Origin: Sphaerolaimus hirsutus
Taxonomy: Eukaryota; Nematoda; Chromadorea; Monhysterida; Sphaerolaimidae
Assembly (NCBI GenBank): GCA_964036195.1
Contig: OZ038455.1
Location: forward strand, 3,985,855 to 4,049,854
Direction: 5' to 3'
DNA: 64,000 nucleotides
The notes beneath the pieces were generated by a model that saw only the letters and a program-made list of their open reading frames with translations, searched no databases and was not told the DNA's origin. Below, one piece after another: positions 10,463 to 21,324 of the stretch; the first letter of the stretch is position 1; each line of letters opens with the position of its first letter. The position numbers were made by a program, and so were the translations under genes.

Positions 10463-10894
10463 TACCGTAAATCCTCGAATAAATCCCCCCCCTCGAATAA
10501 CTCCCCCCTCGAATAACTCCCCCCTGTAAGCTGACTGAGGAAAAAATAACCCCCCCCCCTCAAATAACTCCCCCCTCTTTTATGGGTGAAAAAGAAGTCC
10601 ATGTATAAAAAACGTATTTATGTATACGTTCATTAAAATTCTGCATTATTTTGCATTGATGCACACTAACATTGATTTCATTGCATGAATTACGGGATTT
10701 CTATACTGGCTTACACGTTAATGCAACCTACTTAACCCCATTTAGATAATATATTGATCATGCTTTTTACTCAATATTCCAACGAAAAAAATAACTCCCC
10801 CCCTCGAAAAACTCCCCCCCTCGAATAAGTCCCCCCTCAAAAAATTCTGAGGAAAAAATAACTCCCCCGGGGACTTATTCGAGGATTTACGGTA
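10463..10894. mobile_element. Mariner-like MITE, TACCGTAAATCCTCG variant (432 bp)
   Basis: TIRs TACCGTAAATCCTCGAATAA and TTATTCGAGGATTTACGGTA, TA-bounded, with CTCGAATAACTCCCCC runs. A sequence variant of the TACCGTATTTCC family. Confidence 0.85.
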
Positions 10895-11566
10895 TTTTTC
10901 TGTATATTTTTAAGCGGTTTTCACCCTTTTCGCATTTCCATGCCCTGAAAACACTCTATAAAAGCCTATCAGAAATACGTTTTCTGTACATGCTACCATA
11001 AAATCGTACTGGGGCGTGGCAATACGTGATGTAAGTTGAAATGTGAAATACACAATATAATACACCAACAATTACCGGTCAATATGGGGGTCGCAATTAG
11101 ATAGGCTCTGCGTAGTTGGGGTGATGTGCGAAAATGTCAATATACATGTGAAATCCCGAAAACTAACAGAGAAAAGGGGAGCGTAAAAACCAGCGAATCG
11201 TAATGGATGAAGCACAAAATGTGCGATCAAAAGTCATGCAAATGTGATATGAGAAATAAAATTATACATGGGAATGATGTACAAGAAGCGCATGCTAATG
11301 CCTGAACTGGGGCCCATAACAGATCAGTCATCCACAAACACTGGACTGAATGATGGGGCTTCACAAAAAAGTCACACAACACTGCAAAGAATTCATAAAA
11401 AGTGCTTGAGATAAATGACCGCCGTATCAACAGGGGAAACTGCGCTCGCAAAATGTATGAAAATGCCAATGCAAAGCAATGAAATTGTAAGTCGTAAAAC
11501 GCGTGTGCAGAAAATGCACGAAATGAAGCAAAATACTGGTGTCAAGGTGCAAGACTGTATTTAAAC
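10895..11566. other. Unassigned spacer
   Basis: No gene, splice context or repeat boundary recognised. Confidence 0.3.
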
Positions 11567-11793
11567 TAGCAGGATTCTCTCCGACCTTCGGTCGGGTTTT
11601 GTGGTTCTCTACAATTAATACCATTGGAGAAAATATGATACTTTAGTTAAGTTTGCCCACATGCTAGGCATGTGTTTTGAAATGCGGTATGTAATCTACC
11701 AACAATAACAAGACCAATACCAAAGATGCAATGTTTTGGAATGGATTTTTGTAAACTTCTGTAAAATGGTTGGGCATGAAACTCGGTAGTAAA
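11567..11793. repeat. Inverted partial copy of the satellite-block leader
   Basis: 11567-11615 (AGCAGGATTCTCTCCGACC... CTCTACAAT) is the reverse complement, with a few changes, of 11964-12012 inside the block that follows. The copy contains a short hairpin, CCGAC-CTTCG-GTCGG. This extends the repeat beyond the duplicated boundary at 11794. Confidence 0.6.
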
Positions 11794-12049
11794 ATGTAGA
11801 CAGTTTGCGATTTGGTATGATGGTGTGCAGTGTGCAATCTGTGTGGTATAGGTTTTGTGATATGATAGTGTGGTTTTTGCAAGGTGTCAAACTTTGTTGT
11901 AATCTTCAATTGGTTACATTTGTGCTTTGCTGTTCTTTTTGTGTTTGTAAATCCTTGTGGTATAAATTGTAGAGAACCACAAAACCCAACTGAAGGTTGG
12001 AGAGAATCCTGCTATAGGTACCCACTACTCAGAGGCTTGCAAAAACTGA

Positions 12050-13170
12050 CACCCCAATGGGGACCCCCCTCCAAATGGCACCCCCTGGGGAACCTCCCAA
12101 AAGTGGCACCCCCTGGGAACCGCCCAAAAATGGGACCCCCTAGGGCCCCACAAATATGGCACCCCCTGAGGACCACCAGAAAATGGCACCCCTTAGGGCC
12201 CCCCAAAAATGGCACCCCCTTGGGACCCCATAAAAATAGCACCCCCTGGGGACCCCCCAAACATGGCACCCCCTAGGAACCCCCACAAAAATGGCACCCC
12301 CTGGGGACCCACCCAAAGTTGGCTCCCCCTGGGGACTCTCCAAAAATGGCACCCCCCTGGGGACCCTGTGCATTCTGTGTGGTATAGGTTTTGTGATATG
12401 ATAGTGTGGTTTTTGCAAGGTGTCAAACTTTGTTGTAATCTTCAATTGGTTACATTTGTGCTTTGCTGTTCTTTTTGTGTTTGTAAATCCTTGTGGTATA
12501 AATTGTAGAGAACCACAAAACCCAACTGAAGGTTGGAGAGAATCCTGCTATAGGTACCCACTACTCAGAGGCTTGCAAAAACTGACACCCCAATGGGGAC
12601 CCCCCTCCAAATGGCACCCCCTGGGGAACCTCCCAAAAGTGGCACCCCCTGGGAACCGCCCAAAAATGGGACCCCCTAGGGCCCCACAAATATGGCACCC
12701 CCTGAGGACCAGCAAAAAATGGCACCCCTTAGGGACCCCCCAAAAATGGCACCCCTTAGGGACCCCCCAATAATAGCACCCCTGGGGACCCTCCAAACAT
12801 GGCACCCCCTAGGAACCCCCACAAAAATGGCACCCCCTGGGGACCCACCCAAAGTTGGCTCCCCCTGGTGACTTTACAAAACCCAACTGAAGGTTGGAGA
12901 GAATCCTGCTTTAGGTACCCACTTCTCAGAGGCTTGCAAAAACTGACACCCCAATGGGGACCCCCCTCCAAATGGCACCCCCTGGGGAACCCCCCAAAAG
13001 TGGCACCCCCTGGGAACCGCCCAAAAATGGGACCCCCTAGGGCCCCACAAATATGGCACCCCCTGAGGACCACCAGAAAATGGCACCCCTTAGGGACCCC
13101 CTAAAAATGGCACCCCCTTGGGACCCCCCAAAAATAGCATCCCCTGGGGACCCCCCAAACATGGCACCCC
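12050..13170. repeat. 27-bp minisatellite (AAATGGCACCCCCTGGGGACC)
   Basis: About 40 degenerate 27-base units built on ATGGCACCCCCTGGGGAC plus CCCCCAAAA. Because 27 is a multiple of 3, long frames stay open on both strands with a 9-residue Pro/Gly period (H-P-L-G-P-P-K-N-G on plus). That is a property of the repeat, not evidence for a protein. Confidence 0.9.
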
Positions 13171-15130
13171 CTAGGAATGCATCAGTGCAATCAGTGCAAT
13201 TAGAAACCCACATCAAATCATTTCACAATTTCTAATTTTTTAAGCCCTGGGCATATTTGAAATTGCTACACTCAGAAACCCACAAATCCATCATTTTATG
13301 GTTTGAAAGTTTTTGGCCCAGGGGGTTCATTTTTAGGGTTATGGTAATGTAGTGTCAAAATGAAGTGCATATTTCAAATGAGTGCTGTCAGAAACCCGAA
13401 AATGCATCATTTCTCAAATTGAAAGTATTTGGCCCCATGGGTTCATTTTTAGGGTTATGGTAATGTAGTGTCAAAATGGAGTGCATATATCAAATTGGTG
13501 CAATCAGAGACCCAAATTTGAAATCAGTGCAATCAGAAACCCAAAAATGAATGATTTCACAAATTGAAAGTTTTTGGCTCCAGAGCTTCATTTTCAGGGT
13601 TATGGTTATGTAGTTTTCAGGGTTATGTAGTGTCAAAACAGAGTGCATATTTCAAATCAGTGCAATTAGAAGCCCACATTGAATCATTTCACAATTTCTA
13701 ATTTTTTAAGCCCTGGGCATATTTGAAATCGCTACACTCAGAAACCCACAAATCCATCATTTTATGGTTTGAAAGTTTTTGGCCCAGGGGGTTCATTTTA
13801 GGGTTATGGTAATGTAGTGTCAAAATGAAGTGCATATTTCAAATGAGTGCTATCAGAAACCCAAAAATGCATCATTTCTCAAATTGAAAGTATTTGGCCC
13901 CATGGGTTCATTTTTAGGGTTATGGTAATGTAGTGTCAAAATGGAGTGCATATATCAAATTGGTGCAATCAGAGACCCAAATTTGAAATCAGTGCAATCA
14001 GAAACCCAAAAATGAATGATTTCACAAATTGAAAGTTTTTGGCTCCAGAGGTTCATTTTCAGGGTTATGGTTATGTAGTTTTCAGGGTTATGTAGTGTCA
14101 AAACAGAGTGCATATTTCAAATCAGTGCAATTAGAAACCCACATTGAATCATTTCACAATTTCTAATTTTTTAAGCCCTGGGCATATTTGAAATCGCTAC
14201 ACTCAGAAACCCACAAATCCATCATTTTATGGTTTGAAAGTTTTTGGCCCAGGGGGTTCATTTTAGGGTTATGGTTATGTAGTGTCAAAATGAAGTGCAT
14301 ATTTCAAATGAGTGCAATCAGAAACCCGAAAATGCATCATTTCTCAAATTGAAAGTATTTAACCCCATGGGTCCATTTTGAGGGTTATGGTAATGTAGTG
14401 TCAAAATGGAGTGCATGTATCAAATCAGTGCAATCAGAAACCCAAATTTGAAATCAGTGCAATCAGAAACCCAAAAATGCATCATTTCACAAATTGAAAG
14501 TTTTTGGCCCCAGTGGTTCATTTTCAGGGTTATGGTAATGTAGTGTCAAAATGAAGTGCATATTTCAAATGAGTGCAATCAGAAACCCAAAAATGCATCA
14601 TTTCTCAAATTGAAAGTATTTGGCCCCATGGGTTCATTAACGGGTTATGGTAATGTAGTGTCAATGGAGTGCATATATCAAATCAGTGCAATCAGAAACC
14701 TAAATTTGAAATCAGTGCAATCAGAAACCCAAAATTGCATCATTTCACAAATTGAAAGTTTTTGGCCCCATGGGTTCATTAACGGGTTATGGTAATGTAG
14801 TGTCAATGGAGTGCATATATCAAATCAGTGCAATCAGAAACCTAAATTTGAAATCAGTGCAATCAGAAACCCAAAATTGCATCATTTCACAAATTGAAAG
14901 TTTTTGGCCCCAGTGGTTTCTTTTTCAGGGTTATGGTAATGTAGTGTCAAAATGGAGTGCATTATATATCAAATCAGTGCAATTAGAAACCCACAATGCA
15001 TCATTTCACAATTTGAAAGTTTTGGCCCCATTTTGGGTTCAATTTCAGGGTTATTGTAATGTACTGTCAGAATGGAGTGCATATTTCAAATCATTGTAAT
15101 CAGTAACCCACAAATGCATTATATCACAAT
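13170..15130. repeat. ~117-bp satellite with ~466-bp higher-order unit
   Basis: Monomer landmarks GGGTTATGGTAATGTAGTG, GTGCAATCAGAAACCCA and CATCATTTCACAAATTGAAAG recur about every 117 bases. The variant GAAGTGCATATTTCAAATGA returns at ~13363, 13829 and 14292, giving a four-monomer higher-order repeat. Confidence 0.88.
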
Positions 15131-15605
15131 TTATATTTTTTAGCCCCGGGGGCCTCACTTAAGGATTATGGTAATGTTATTGTTAACTCCCATAAACTCA
15201 GCCCCTAATTTGGCAAACACCCATCAACTCAACTCCCATAAACTCGGCCTCTAATTTGTGAACTTGTGTCAACAGCCCCTTATTTTTAAACTTCTGTCAA
15301 CTCAACCCTAATTTATAAACACCCATCAACTCAACCCTCAATTGTAAACTCAGCCCCTAAAAACTCAAGTCAACCCCCTATACATGTGCAATTGCATTCT
15401 TGGGAAGCAACTTTGCCATCTACTAACCCTGTTTGTCAAGATTGTGGATCGTGTTTGTAAAGGGCATTTGTACTAATAAATAGTGACTGCATTGTGTGCA
15501 AAAACACACACGAATTGGGCACAATGAGGCCTGTGATTGTGCGTCCTATCTTTTACATTAGGCATACCTAGCACGCAATTCTTTCACAATTGTATATGTT
15601 TTGAT

Positions 15606-15931
15606 AACGGGCTGCCAAACTAAAACTGTTTGGCGGAATTGATCGAAATTTTGAGGGGGTGTACACGACACCCCCCACTACTTTACACAGAAAGTTGAAC
15701 CCCCTGGCGACCCCCTGAGAGTAGACCGCTGGAAAACAAAAAGATTTTTTTGAAAATTCTCTGTCCAGGTTTGGCACTGGACAGAGAATTTTCAAAAAAA
15801 TATTTTTGTTTTCCAGCGGTCTACTTTCAGGGGGGGTTGCCAGGGGGTTCAACTATTAATACTTTCAACTTTGTACACCCCCTCAAAATTTTGATCAATT
15901 CCGCCCAACAGTTCGTGTTGGGCAGACCGTT
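15606..15931. mobile_element. 326-bp foldback palindrome
   Basis: AACGGGCTGCC at the left pairs with GGGCAGACCGTT at the right. Arms pair throughout (GAACCCCCTGGC, CCGCTGGAAAACAAAAA, TCTGTCCAG) with an 8-base loop GTTTGGCA near 15769. It starts at the base after the satellite block ends. Confidence 0.8.
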
Positions 15932-16295
15932 ATATAAAACAAACACGGGGTGCCAAACCTCGCGTGCACAGCGATTTTTTCAAAAAAAAAATTCATGTTT
16001 ACGGCGACCCACAGTCAGGTGGGTCGCCGACATCTCCCAGCCCGTATATAGTAGTAGTGGGGGGGGGGTTTCGAGTATATAGCCTCGAAATTGCATATAA
16101 ATCCCCCCACTACAGTTGGAGATATGGCGTCCGGCACCCACCCAGAATTTAGGTGCCAAACCTGGCGTGTCCGCTGTTTATATGCTCATTTGTGTATACT
16201 TGGCGGACCGCATTCTGCATTTTTCTGAAGGAAACATTCCATCATGACGTCATCATTGATTAAATAAAAATACATCCAGCAAAAAAGAAAAAACA
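15932..16295. repeat. Fragment related to the large foldback families
   Basis: Contains GGCGACCCAC...GTGGGTCGCC, AGTTGGAGATATGGCGTCCGG and GGCACCCACCCA, as in the foldbacks at 7924-9377 and 41635-41927. Boundaries unclear; no gene. Confidence 0.45.
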
Positions 16296-16662
16296 TACCG
16301 TATTTCCTCGAAATACCCCCCGGGGGGTGATTGTTTCATAGTGGTCCCGAGAGGGGGGGGGGGGTTAAACGAGGGGGGGTATTTCGAGGGGGGGTTATTA
16401 TTTCACAAGAAAATTTTTGAAAACCAAGTACGAAATTGTCGTCTAAAACGTACGCAGACGTCGAAAAATGCAACAAAAACCGCCATTTATAAGGTTCTGT
16501 AGACTAATATTAGTATGTAGATGGTATGTACACTGTTCTAACGTGACAACGACATTGTTTTAACTGTGTTCTGCAGTACACAGAACACAAACTACAGTTA
16601 TTGTCATGTACGTTCCCTTTACACTCAATTTGGGGGGGGGGGTATTTCGAGGAAATACGGTA
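16296..16662. mobile_element. Mariner-like MITE, TACCGTATTTCCTC family (367 bp)
   Basis: Perfect ends TACCGTATTTCCTCGAAATA and TATTTCGAGGAAATACGGTA, TA-bounded. Internal GTTCTAACGTGACAACGAC and GTAGACTAATATTAGTATG are shared with 22010-22119 and 28190-28270. Confidence 0.92.
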
Positions 16663-16849
16663 TTGGGAAAAAACATTCCGCGTTTGTACGCGACTCCGCC
16701 TTCTTCTTTTTAAAATATTTTTCTTTTTGTGAAAGTGCATACATAAGTATCTATCTCGCGCGTTATCGATGAAGACATAAATAATTTTGGGCGCATACTT
16801 TGCAGTCCGCCGAGTATACAGATAAAACGTCTATAGCCCCAATATAACC

Positions 16850-17015
16850 TATTTTCTTACGTTTATTACCGTTTTTGTATATGAAAAAGCATATCCTTTG
16901 CAATAAATTTCACAAAAATTTCTGACGAAATAATACCCCCCCCTCGAAATACCCCCCTCAAAATTTTCACTCTGAAAAAATAAAACCCATGGGGGTATTT
17001 CGAGGAAATACGGTA
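16850..17015. mobile_element. Right half of a TACCGTA-family MITE
   Basis: Matches 9410-9573, including the terminal GGGTATTTCGAGGAAATACGGTA end; the left half is missing. Confidence 0.65.
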
Positions 17016-17041
17016 TATTTACTCCAATTCTGTGTACTCAC

Positions 17042-17146
17042 CAGGCTGAGAAGGGTCACAGTAAGCGAAGCCCAGCTTAGGTTTCCAATCACCAGAAGCG
17101 GGATCATCGATGCAATCGTTATGATCGCATGGTGACGTGTTGTAAA
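17042..17146 (-). CDS. Cys-rich exon candidate (C-I-D-D-P motif), exon c
   Basis: On the minus strand a coding-like segment runs from an acceptor (ATTCGCAG) to a strong donor (CTG|GTGAGT at 17041-17040), 105 bases or 35 codons. It reads ...S-P-C-D-H-N-D-C-I-D-D-P-A-S-G-D-W...F-A-Y-C-D-P-S. The spaced cysteines and acidic turn look extracellular. C-I-D-D-P-x-x-G recurs in the exon at 25511-25698, so both probably belong to one repeated-domain secreted protein with MITE-filled introns. No family is recognised. Phase 1 at the start; first and last exons are not in view. Confidence 0.55.
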
Positions 17147-17197
17147 CTGCGAATGTAGACACTTTGCATGAAATTTGATATTTTACAGGGAGGGGCT

Positions 17198-18040
17198 GCA
17201 CGGTTCAAACGGGATTGACTTTTGAGATTGGGATCAGGCAGGGGTATCTTGAATTTCGACCCTCTGTGTGGTTGGATAGATAGCAAATCGCTCCTCCGGA
17301 GGGATAGATAGCTGAAAATTTTTCTGGCGGGGGTAGGGGGGGGGGTTGTGGTGGTTCGATATATAGGCTTTTTCGGGCATAGAATGAAGAAAAGGGAGAA
17401 AAATCGCTAAAAGTAGGTGTAAAATAGCTCAAAAATGGTATACAAGAGCATTTAGTACTAAAAATAGCTGAAAATAGGCAAATAGCAACCAGAACTATGA
17501 TTTTGGTAGTGAAAATCTATAAAAAGGTATGAAAAATAGCGATTTTGAGTGAAAGTTGGGGTATAGTTTCTCAAAAATTGCTCCAGATAGGTAGATAGCT
17601 GGGCGATTTGGGGGGGGTAGGGGGTAGTAGCCCAAAATTTTGCCTCTGGGATAGATAGATAGCTGGGCGGTTTGGGGGGGGGTAACCCCCCCTAACCCCC
17701 CCCCCCCCATTCGAGACCCCTGGGATGAGGATAGTTTTTTGAGATTTCGGGATCCGGATCGTGATTGACCTTTCAGGGTCAGGATCAGAATTGGCATTTT
17801 TCGAGATCGGAATTAAAGTCTGCGATTTTTCACAAAAATTCTAGTTTTCAGGCTTTGGTTCATTCAGGGGTGAGCACTGTGAACTTTTCCGGGATCTGGA
17901 TCGGGATTGGGTTTTGCTACATTTGAGATTTCGGGATCGAGATCGGGATTGGGATTGGGGCTTCAGGATGGGGATCAGGATCGGGACCACCAAATCCCAA
18001 CATTTTTCAGGATTCGGGATCGGGATCTCGTTTTAGCCAA
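17198..18040. mobile_element. Degenerate TAGGGTTCAAACGGGAT-family element, split by an insertion
   Basis: Starts near CACGGTTCAAACGGGATTGA and ends near GGGATCTCGTTTTAGCC, with arrays of TCGGGATCGGGATTGG. Interrupted by the CAGGGGT element at 17239-17722. TIRs are degraded and no duplication is readable. Confidence 0.6.
17239..17722. mobile_element. hAT-like MITE, CAGGGGTMTC family (484 bp)
   Basis: Begins CAGGGGTATCTTGAATTTCG, ends CGAGACCCCTG. Flanks GGATCAGG (17231-17238) and GGATGAGG (17723-17730) agree at 7 of 8 bases. Internal hallmarks: GGATAGATAGC, AAAATCGCTAAAAGTAGGTG, G-runs near the right end. Confidence 0.88.
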
Positions 18041-18099
18041 GGGCTTCAGGTCTGAGTGAAAGTCGCTCAAAATTCCCTCTCAAGAAGAAACTCCCCCTC

Positions 18100-18325
18100 A
18101 AATTGGTGCTTGGATCCTTTTTATTGGCGCAATCTGGCACATGGCGCCATTTTTTTGAATAATAACCTTCTGTTGTTGGCGTCATTTTGGCATTTTTATC
18201 TGATGGCGCCATGGTGCGCTTTTCTCTGGCACCATCTGGTTTCCGGCGGCATTATTTTGAATGGCGCCGTGGCACCATTCACGCCTGGCGCCACTTTTCC
18301 TGGCACTTTTCAATCACTGATTGTG
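18100..18325. repeat. Degenerate TAGTGATG/GGCGCC cluster
   Basis: Spaced TGGCGCC and TGGCACC repeats ending GGCACTTTTCAATCACTGA, a decayed right TIR. The left TIR is not found. Confidence 0.55.
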
Positions 18326-18350
18326 ACTGCTTTTCCCGCTAGACGGTTAC

Positions 18351-18552
18351 CAACCAAATTCACACATGCACTGCACAGCGTCGCCATTGTCACATTCGAC
18401 ACCGCCCGCGACGCCGCCGAACTTGACGCAAACGCCGTTGACTTGGCTCCCCAGCGCGAAGTTGGACAACCCGGCACCCCACTCGTCGCACGCCTGCATT
18501 TGGGGCACCCGATTCCAAAAGTCACGCATTTGCGCAATCCAGTCATAGGCGT
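18351..18552 (-). CDS. Cys-rich exon candidate, exon b
   Basis: A GC-rich island on the minus strand between an acceptor (CACTTAAG at 18554-18553) and a donor (TTG|GTAACC; GTTGGT four bases earlier is an alternative). The open frame reads Y-D-W-I-A-Q-M-R-D-F-W, then A-C-D-E-W-G-A-G, V-C-V-K-F-G-G-V-A-G-G-V-E-C-D-N-G-D-A-V-Q-C and M-C-E-F-G. Five cysteines in the second half plus Gly-rich turns suggest a secreted or extracellular domain. It lies on the same strand between two other Cys-rich exon candidates and may be the same gene. Family not recognised. High GC against AT-rich surroundings supports coding. Confidence 0.55.
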
Positions 18553-18620
18553 CTTAAGTGCTTTGGCACTTGTGAATGTCACAAGTGGAATTTTTGGTGT
18601 CACAAGCAGAAATTTCACTG

Positions 18621-19379
18621 TACAGTGGTGGGCATCTTCAGTTAATGCTGTATAAACGTGACAGCTTGAGCTACGGTTGAGCTATCACAGTGAAAATTTA
18701 ACACAACAGAGTAGACTTCATAGGACACCTATTCTGAAGTTTGCAACCCACACGGTATACGTATGGTATACGATAGCATGTCCAGCAAAAATTTATTTTT
18801 AGCGTTTGAAAATCGGGTCAAATCGGCATAAGGAATTTCGACATATCAATGCGACTTCAAAAATGGAATATAAATACAGTTGATGCCGATCATTTTAAGT
18901 GTTAAATGGTCCAAATCGGCCTAGAAATAACTGAATTATTAACCTTCAAATTTGATCGACCGGATCGGCCATGTAAAACGACCATCTTTTTTAGACCCCC
19001 CCCAATTATCTCGGGACTGGAGGACTATTCGAGAAAACAAAAAAAATTGGTCGTAGCCCTGACCCCAAACCCCAAACGTACTCGAAGGGCATCAAGATCG
19101 GTCAATGTACGACAGAATGGGATGACACCAAAACCGGTGACCCCCCCCCTAAAATGCCACCCTTGGTTTATCCTATGGATGACGCCAAGTCACAAAATTA
19201 CACTAAAAACTGTGTGTTCCACAACTCACCCAAAATGTAGTCGTTTGGGTTGCAAACGTCAGAATAACTCTACTCTTATGGAGTCTACTCTATTGTGTAA
19301 AAATTTTCATTGTGATAGCTCAACCGTAGCTCAAGCTATCGCGTTTTTCCAGTGTTAACTGAAGATGCCCACCACTGTA
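18621..19379. mobile_element. Tc1/mariner-like MITE, TACAGTGGTGGGC TIRs (759 bp)
   Basis: TACAGTGGTGGGCATCTTCA at the left pairs with CCCACCACTGTA ending at 19379, TA-bounded, as in Tc1-type CAGTGGTG ends. Subterminal inverted repeat GAGCTACGGTTGAGCTATCA. The 150-codon frame at 18906-19358 overlaps sequence also found at 39690-39860 and 40215-40360, so it is element interior, not transposase. Confidence 0.88.
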
Positions 19380-19450
19380 TTAACCAGTTTGCATCACAGC
19401 CTCATCCTGATGCCAATCAGAGTTGTTGAAAGTACTGAACTTCTTCAAAG

Positions 19451-19692
19451 GCCCTACAAACACTAGTTTCACTGTGACTGATGTGAAAACTAAAATGGCG
19501 ACATGGGGACATCCAGCCTTCTCTCTTTGTATGCTATATGTGTTACACTTTAAAATTTTAAAATTTTTACTTTCATTAATTTAAATTCCAATTAGAATAA
19601 AATCAAATCATTCAACCGTGTTCATTATTTTGCATTTGAAAAAATTTCAGTTTTCACATGCAGTCACAGTGAAAACTAGTGTGTGTAGGCAC
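19451..19692. mobile_element. Short TIR element, GGCCCTACAAACACTAGT (242 bp)
   Basis: GGCCCTACAAACACTAGTTT at the left, ACTAGTGTGTGTAGGCAC at the right. Internal TGTATGCTATATGTGTT and TTTAAATTCCAATTA match the copy at 53531-53775. Flanks leave at most a 3-bp duplication, so a Harbinger-type origin is possible but unproven. Confidence 0.75.
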
Positions 19693-19849
19693 AATGTACC
19701 TAAATGTAAACATTAAGTATTAATTTTCTACTCACTCTCTAAGTAAGGAAAATGTAAAGAAATTTTTTTACTTTTACTCATGAATAAACCTGAGTAAAAT
19801 ACTTTTCCCAAGAAAATACTGTTTGCACTTGTTACGCGTACACGTTCAA

Positions 19850-20496
19850 GGCTATTTACACAGGTCCCGACCGGGGACCGGTCCCCGGCAAAAAAATTTT
19901 TTTTTGAAAGTCTATAATTGGTGTGTATGGGTTGTTTGCATGTTAATTAGGTGAATAATAACCAAATTAGCATGCACAAAATTTTTGCAAGACGGTGACA
20001 CGTGATGATGCATTTTCTTTGGGGGAGTGTATAATTTTTTTTGGATTTTGAATTTTGGCATATGTGTACTCCTTTCCTTAGTGGGTTCGCATGCCAAATT
20101 TCAGCTCAGGGCAATTAGTGAATCCTATTTTATTTAGACTTTAATTTTCATCAATCACTGTATTTTTGTATAGTGATCGAAATCCTGCCAGGGACTGGTC
20201 CCCGGCAATGTCGAAATGGCCCTGACCGGGGTCAAATGTCCCTGGTGATAAATTTTTTTTTTTCAGTAAACAAAGAATTTTGGTCCCCAACCATGGCATG
20301 GGACTAAAAATTTTCCCCTGCTGGGGATGAACATCCGGGTGTGTGTAACCGTGTTGCAGAAATTTTGTGCATGCAAATTTGGTGTTAATAAACCTAATTT
20401 ACATGCAATCAACCCATACACACCAATTACTGACTTTTGACAATTTAAATTCTTTTGCCGGGGACCGGTCCCTGGCCGGGGCCTGTGTAAATAGCC
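19850..20496. mobile_element. MULE-like element with 9-bp target duplication (647 bp)
   Basis: TIRs GGCTATTTACACAGG and CCTGTGTAAATAGCC. Direct 9-bp repeat CACGTTCAA at 19841-19849 and 20497-20505. Next inside are GACCGGGGACCGGTCCC-type palindromes, then long inverted arms (GGTGTGTATGGGTTG / CAACCCATACACACC). A 9-bp duplication points to Mutator-like transposition; no transposase inside. Confidence 0.88.
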
Positions 20497-20529
20497 CACG
20501 TTCAAAGCATATGCGTACGGAAAATGTAT

Positions 20530-21320
20530 TTAATAAATATGTTCCAGATTGAATTTTCTGAAGTGATTACATTGCTATGTATTTACAGAAGTGGTCTCGT
20601 TGAATATTTAAGCTACGCGAGGGCAGTGCCTTTAGAAAATTAAAAAAATCGCAACCAAATCGAAATGGTTGTGTAGACAATAGAAGTGGAAACGAGTCGG
20701 GATGGCGACAATTTTTATCACCTTAAAGAGACTTTAAAACTATTTTATCTATCGTTTGTTTATAGAAAAACAAACGTTGTGCTGTACACATATGAAAAAG
20801 AGCCCTTTTTACATATTCTATGAAGAAAAGTAGTCATTTCTACACTCACAAGAAAAGTACCCACATTTACGCGTAAGTACAAGAAAGTATTTTACGTTTT
20901 CTATACTTTGTGGTGAGTAAAATAAAAATACTTTATGTTTACAATACTTAAAAAAATTCAGTAATTCTAACTAATCTGGTTTTAAATGCATGATAACTGT
21001 GAAAATAAGGTGAAAAAAGTTATCTGAACATGAAAACTACCCAAATACTGCATTGAGAGCTTTAAATCCTAATTTTTCTAAAAATATGAAAACTATTTTT
21101 GAAAATTCAAAAGTTTCCAAAAAATTGAAAACTACCAAAAAATCGAAAATATAAAAATTCAAAAACTTAATCTGAGATTCGAAACGTTTCTATGGGAAAA
21201 ATTCAAAAGGTCATTTTAGAAGAAAAACACCTAAAAATTTAAATACTGTAGTTTTTTCCAGAGAGTTTTCTATGGTTAGAACATATTCATCATGTTCAAA
21301 ACTCAACATCAGCAGGTCTA
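20530..21320. other. Unassigned AT-rich spacer
   Basis: No gene recognised. Contains ACGTAAAA and TACTTTT motifs like hAT/Tol2-type subterminal repeats, without readable ends. Confidence 0.35.
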
Positions 21321-21324
21321 CTGG

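Larger units (their letters stand above)
11794..15605. repeat. 3,812-bp satellite block, copy 1
   Basis: Every base compared matches 31727-35538 at a constant offset of 19,933. Contents: two ~536-bp units (starting near 11836 and 12372) plus a partial third, each with a leader and a 27-bp minisatellite; then a ~117-bp satellite at 13170-15130; then degenerate AACTCAACCC repeats. The right edge abuts a foldback starting at 15606; the left edge has no visible target duplication. It could be a transposed composite, a recent segmental duplication, or an assembly error. Confidence 0.9.

Noticed and set aside
11884-13235. Long overlapping frames on both strands in the minisatellite, repeated at 31817-33168
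   Set aside because: They arise from a 27-bp unit lacking stops in several frames; no start context, splice sites or domain.
11794-15605. Satellite block interpreted firmly as a Helitron
   Set aside because: No 5'-TC, 3'-CTRR with hairpin, or A|T insertion site could be read at the edges; kept only as a possibility.
18906-19358. 150-codon plus frame inside a mariner-like MITE, considered as a transposase remnant
   Set aside because: No D-D-E/D motif, and the underlying DNA matches non-coding interiors at 39.7 and 40.2 kb.
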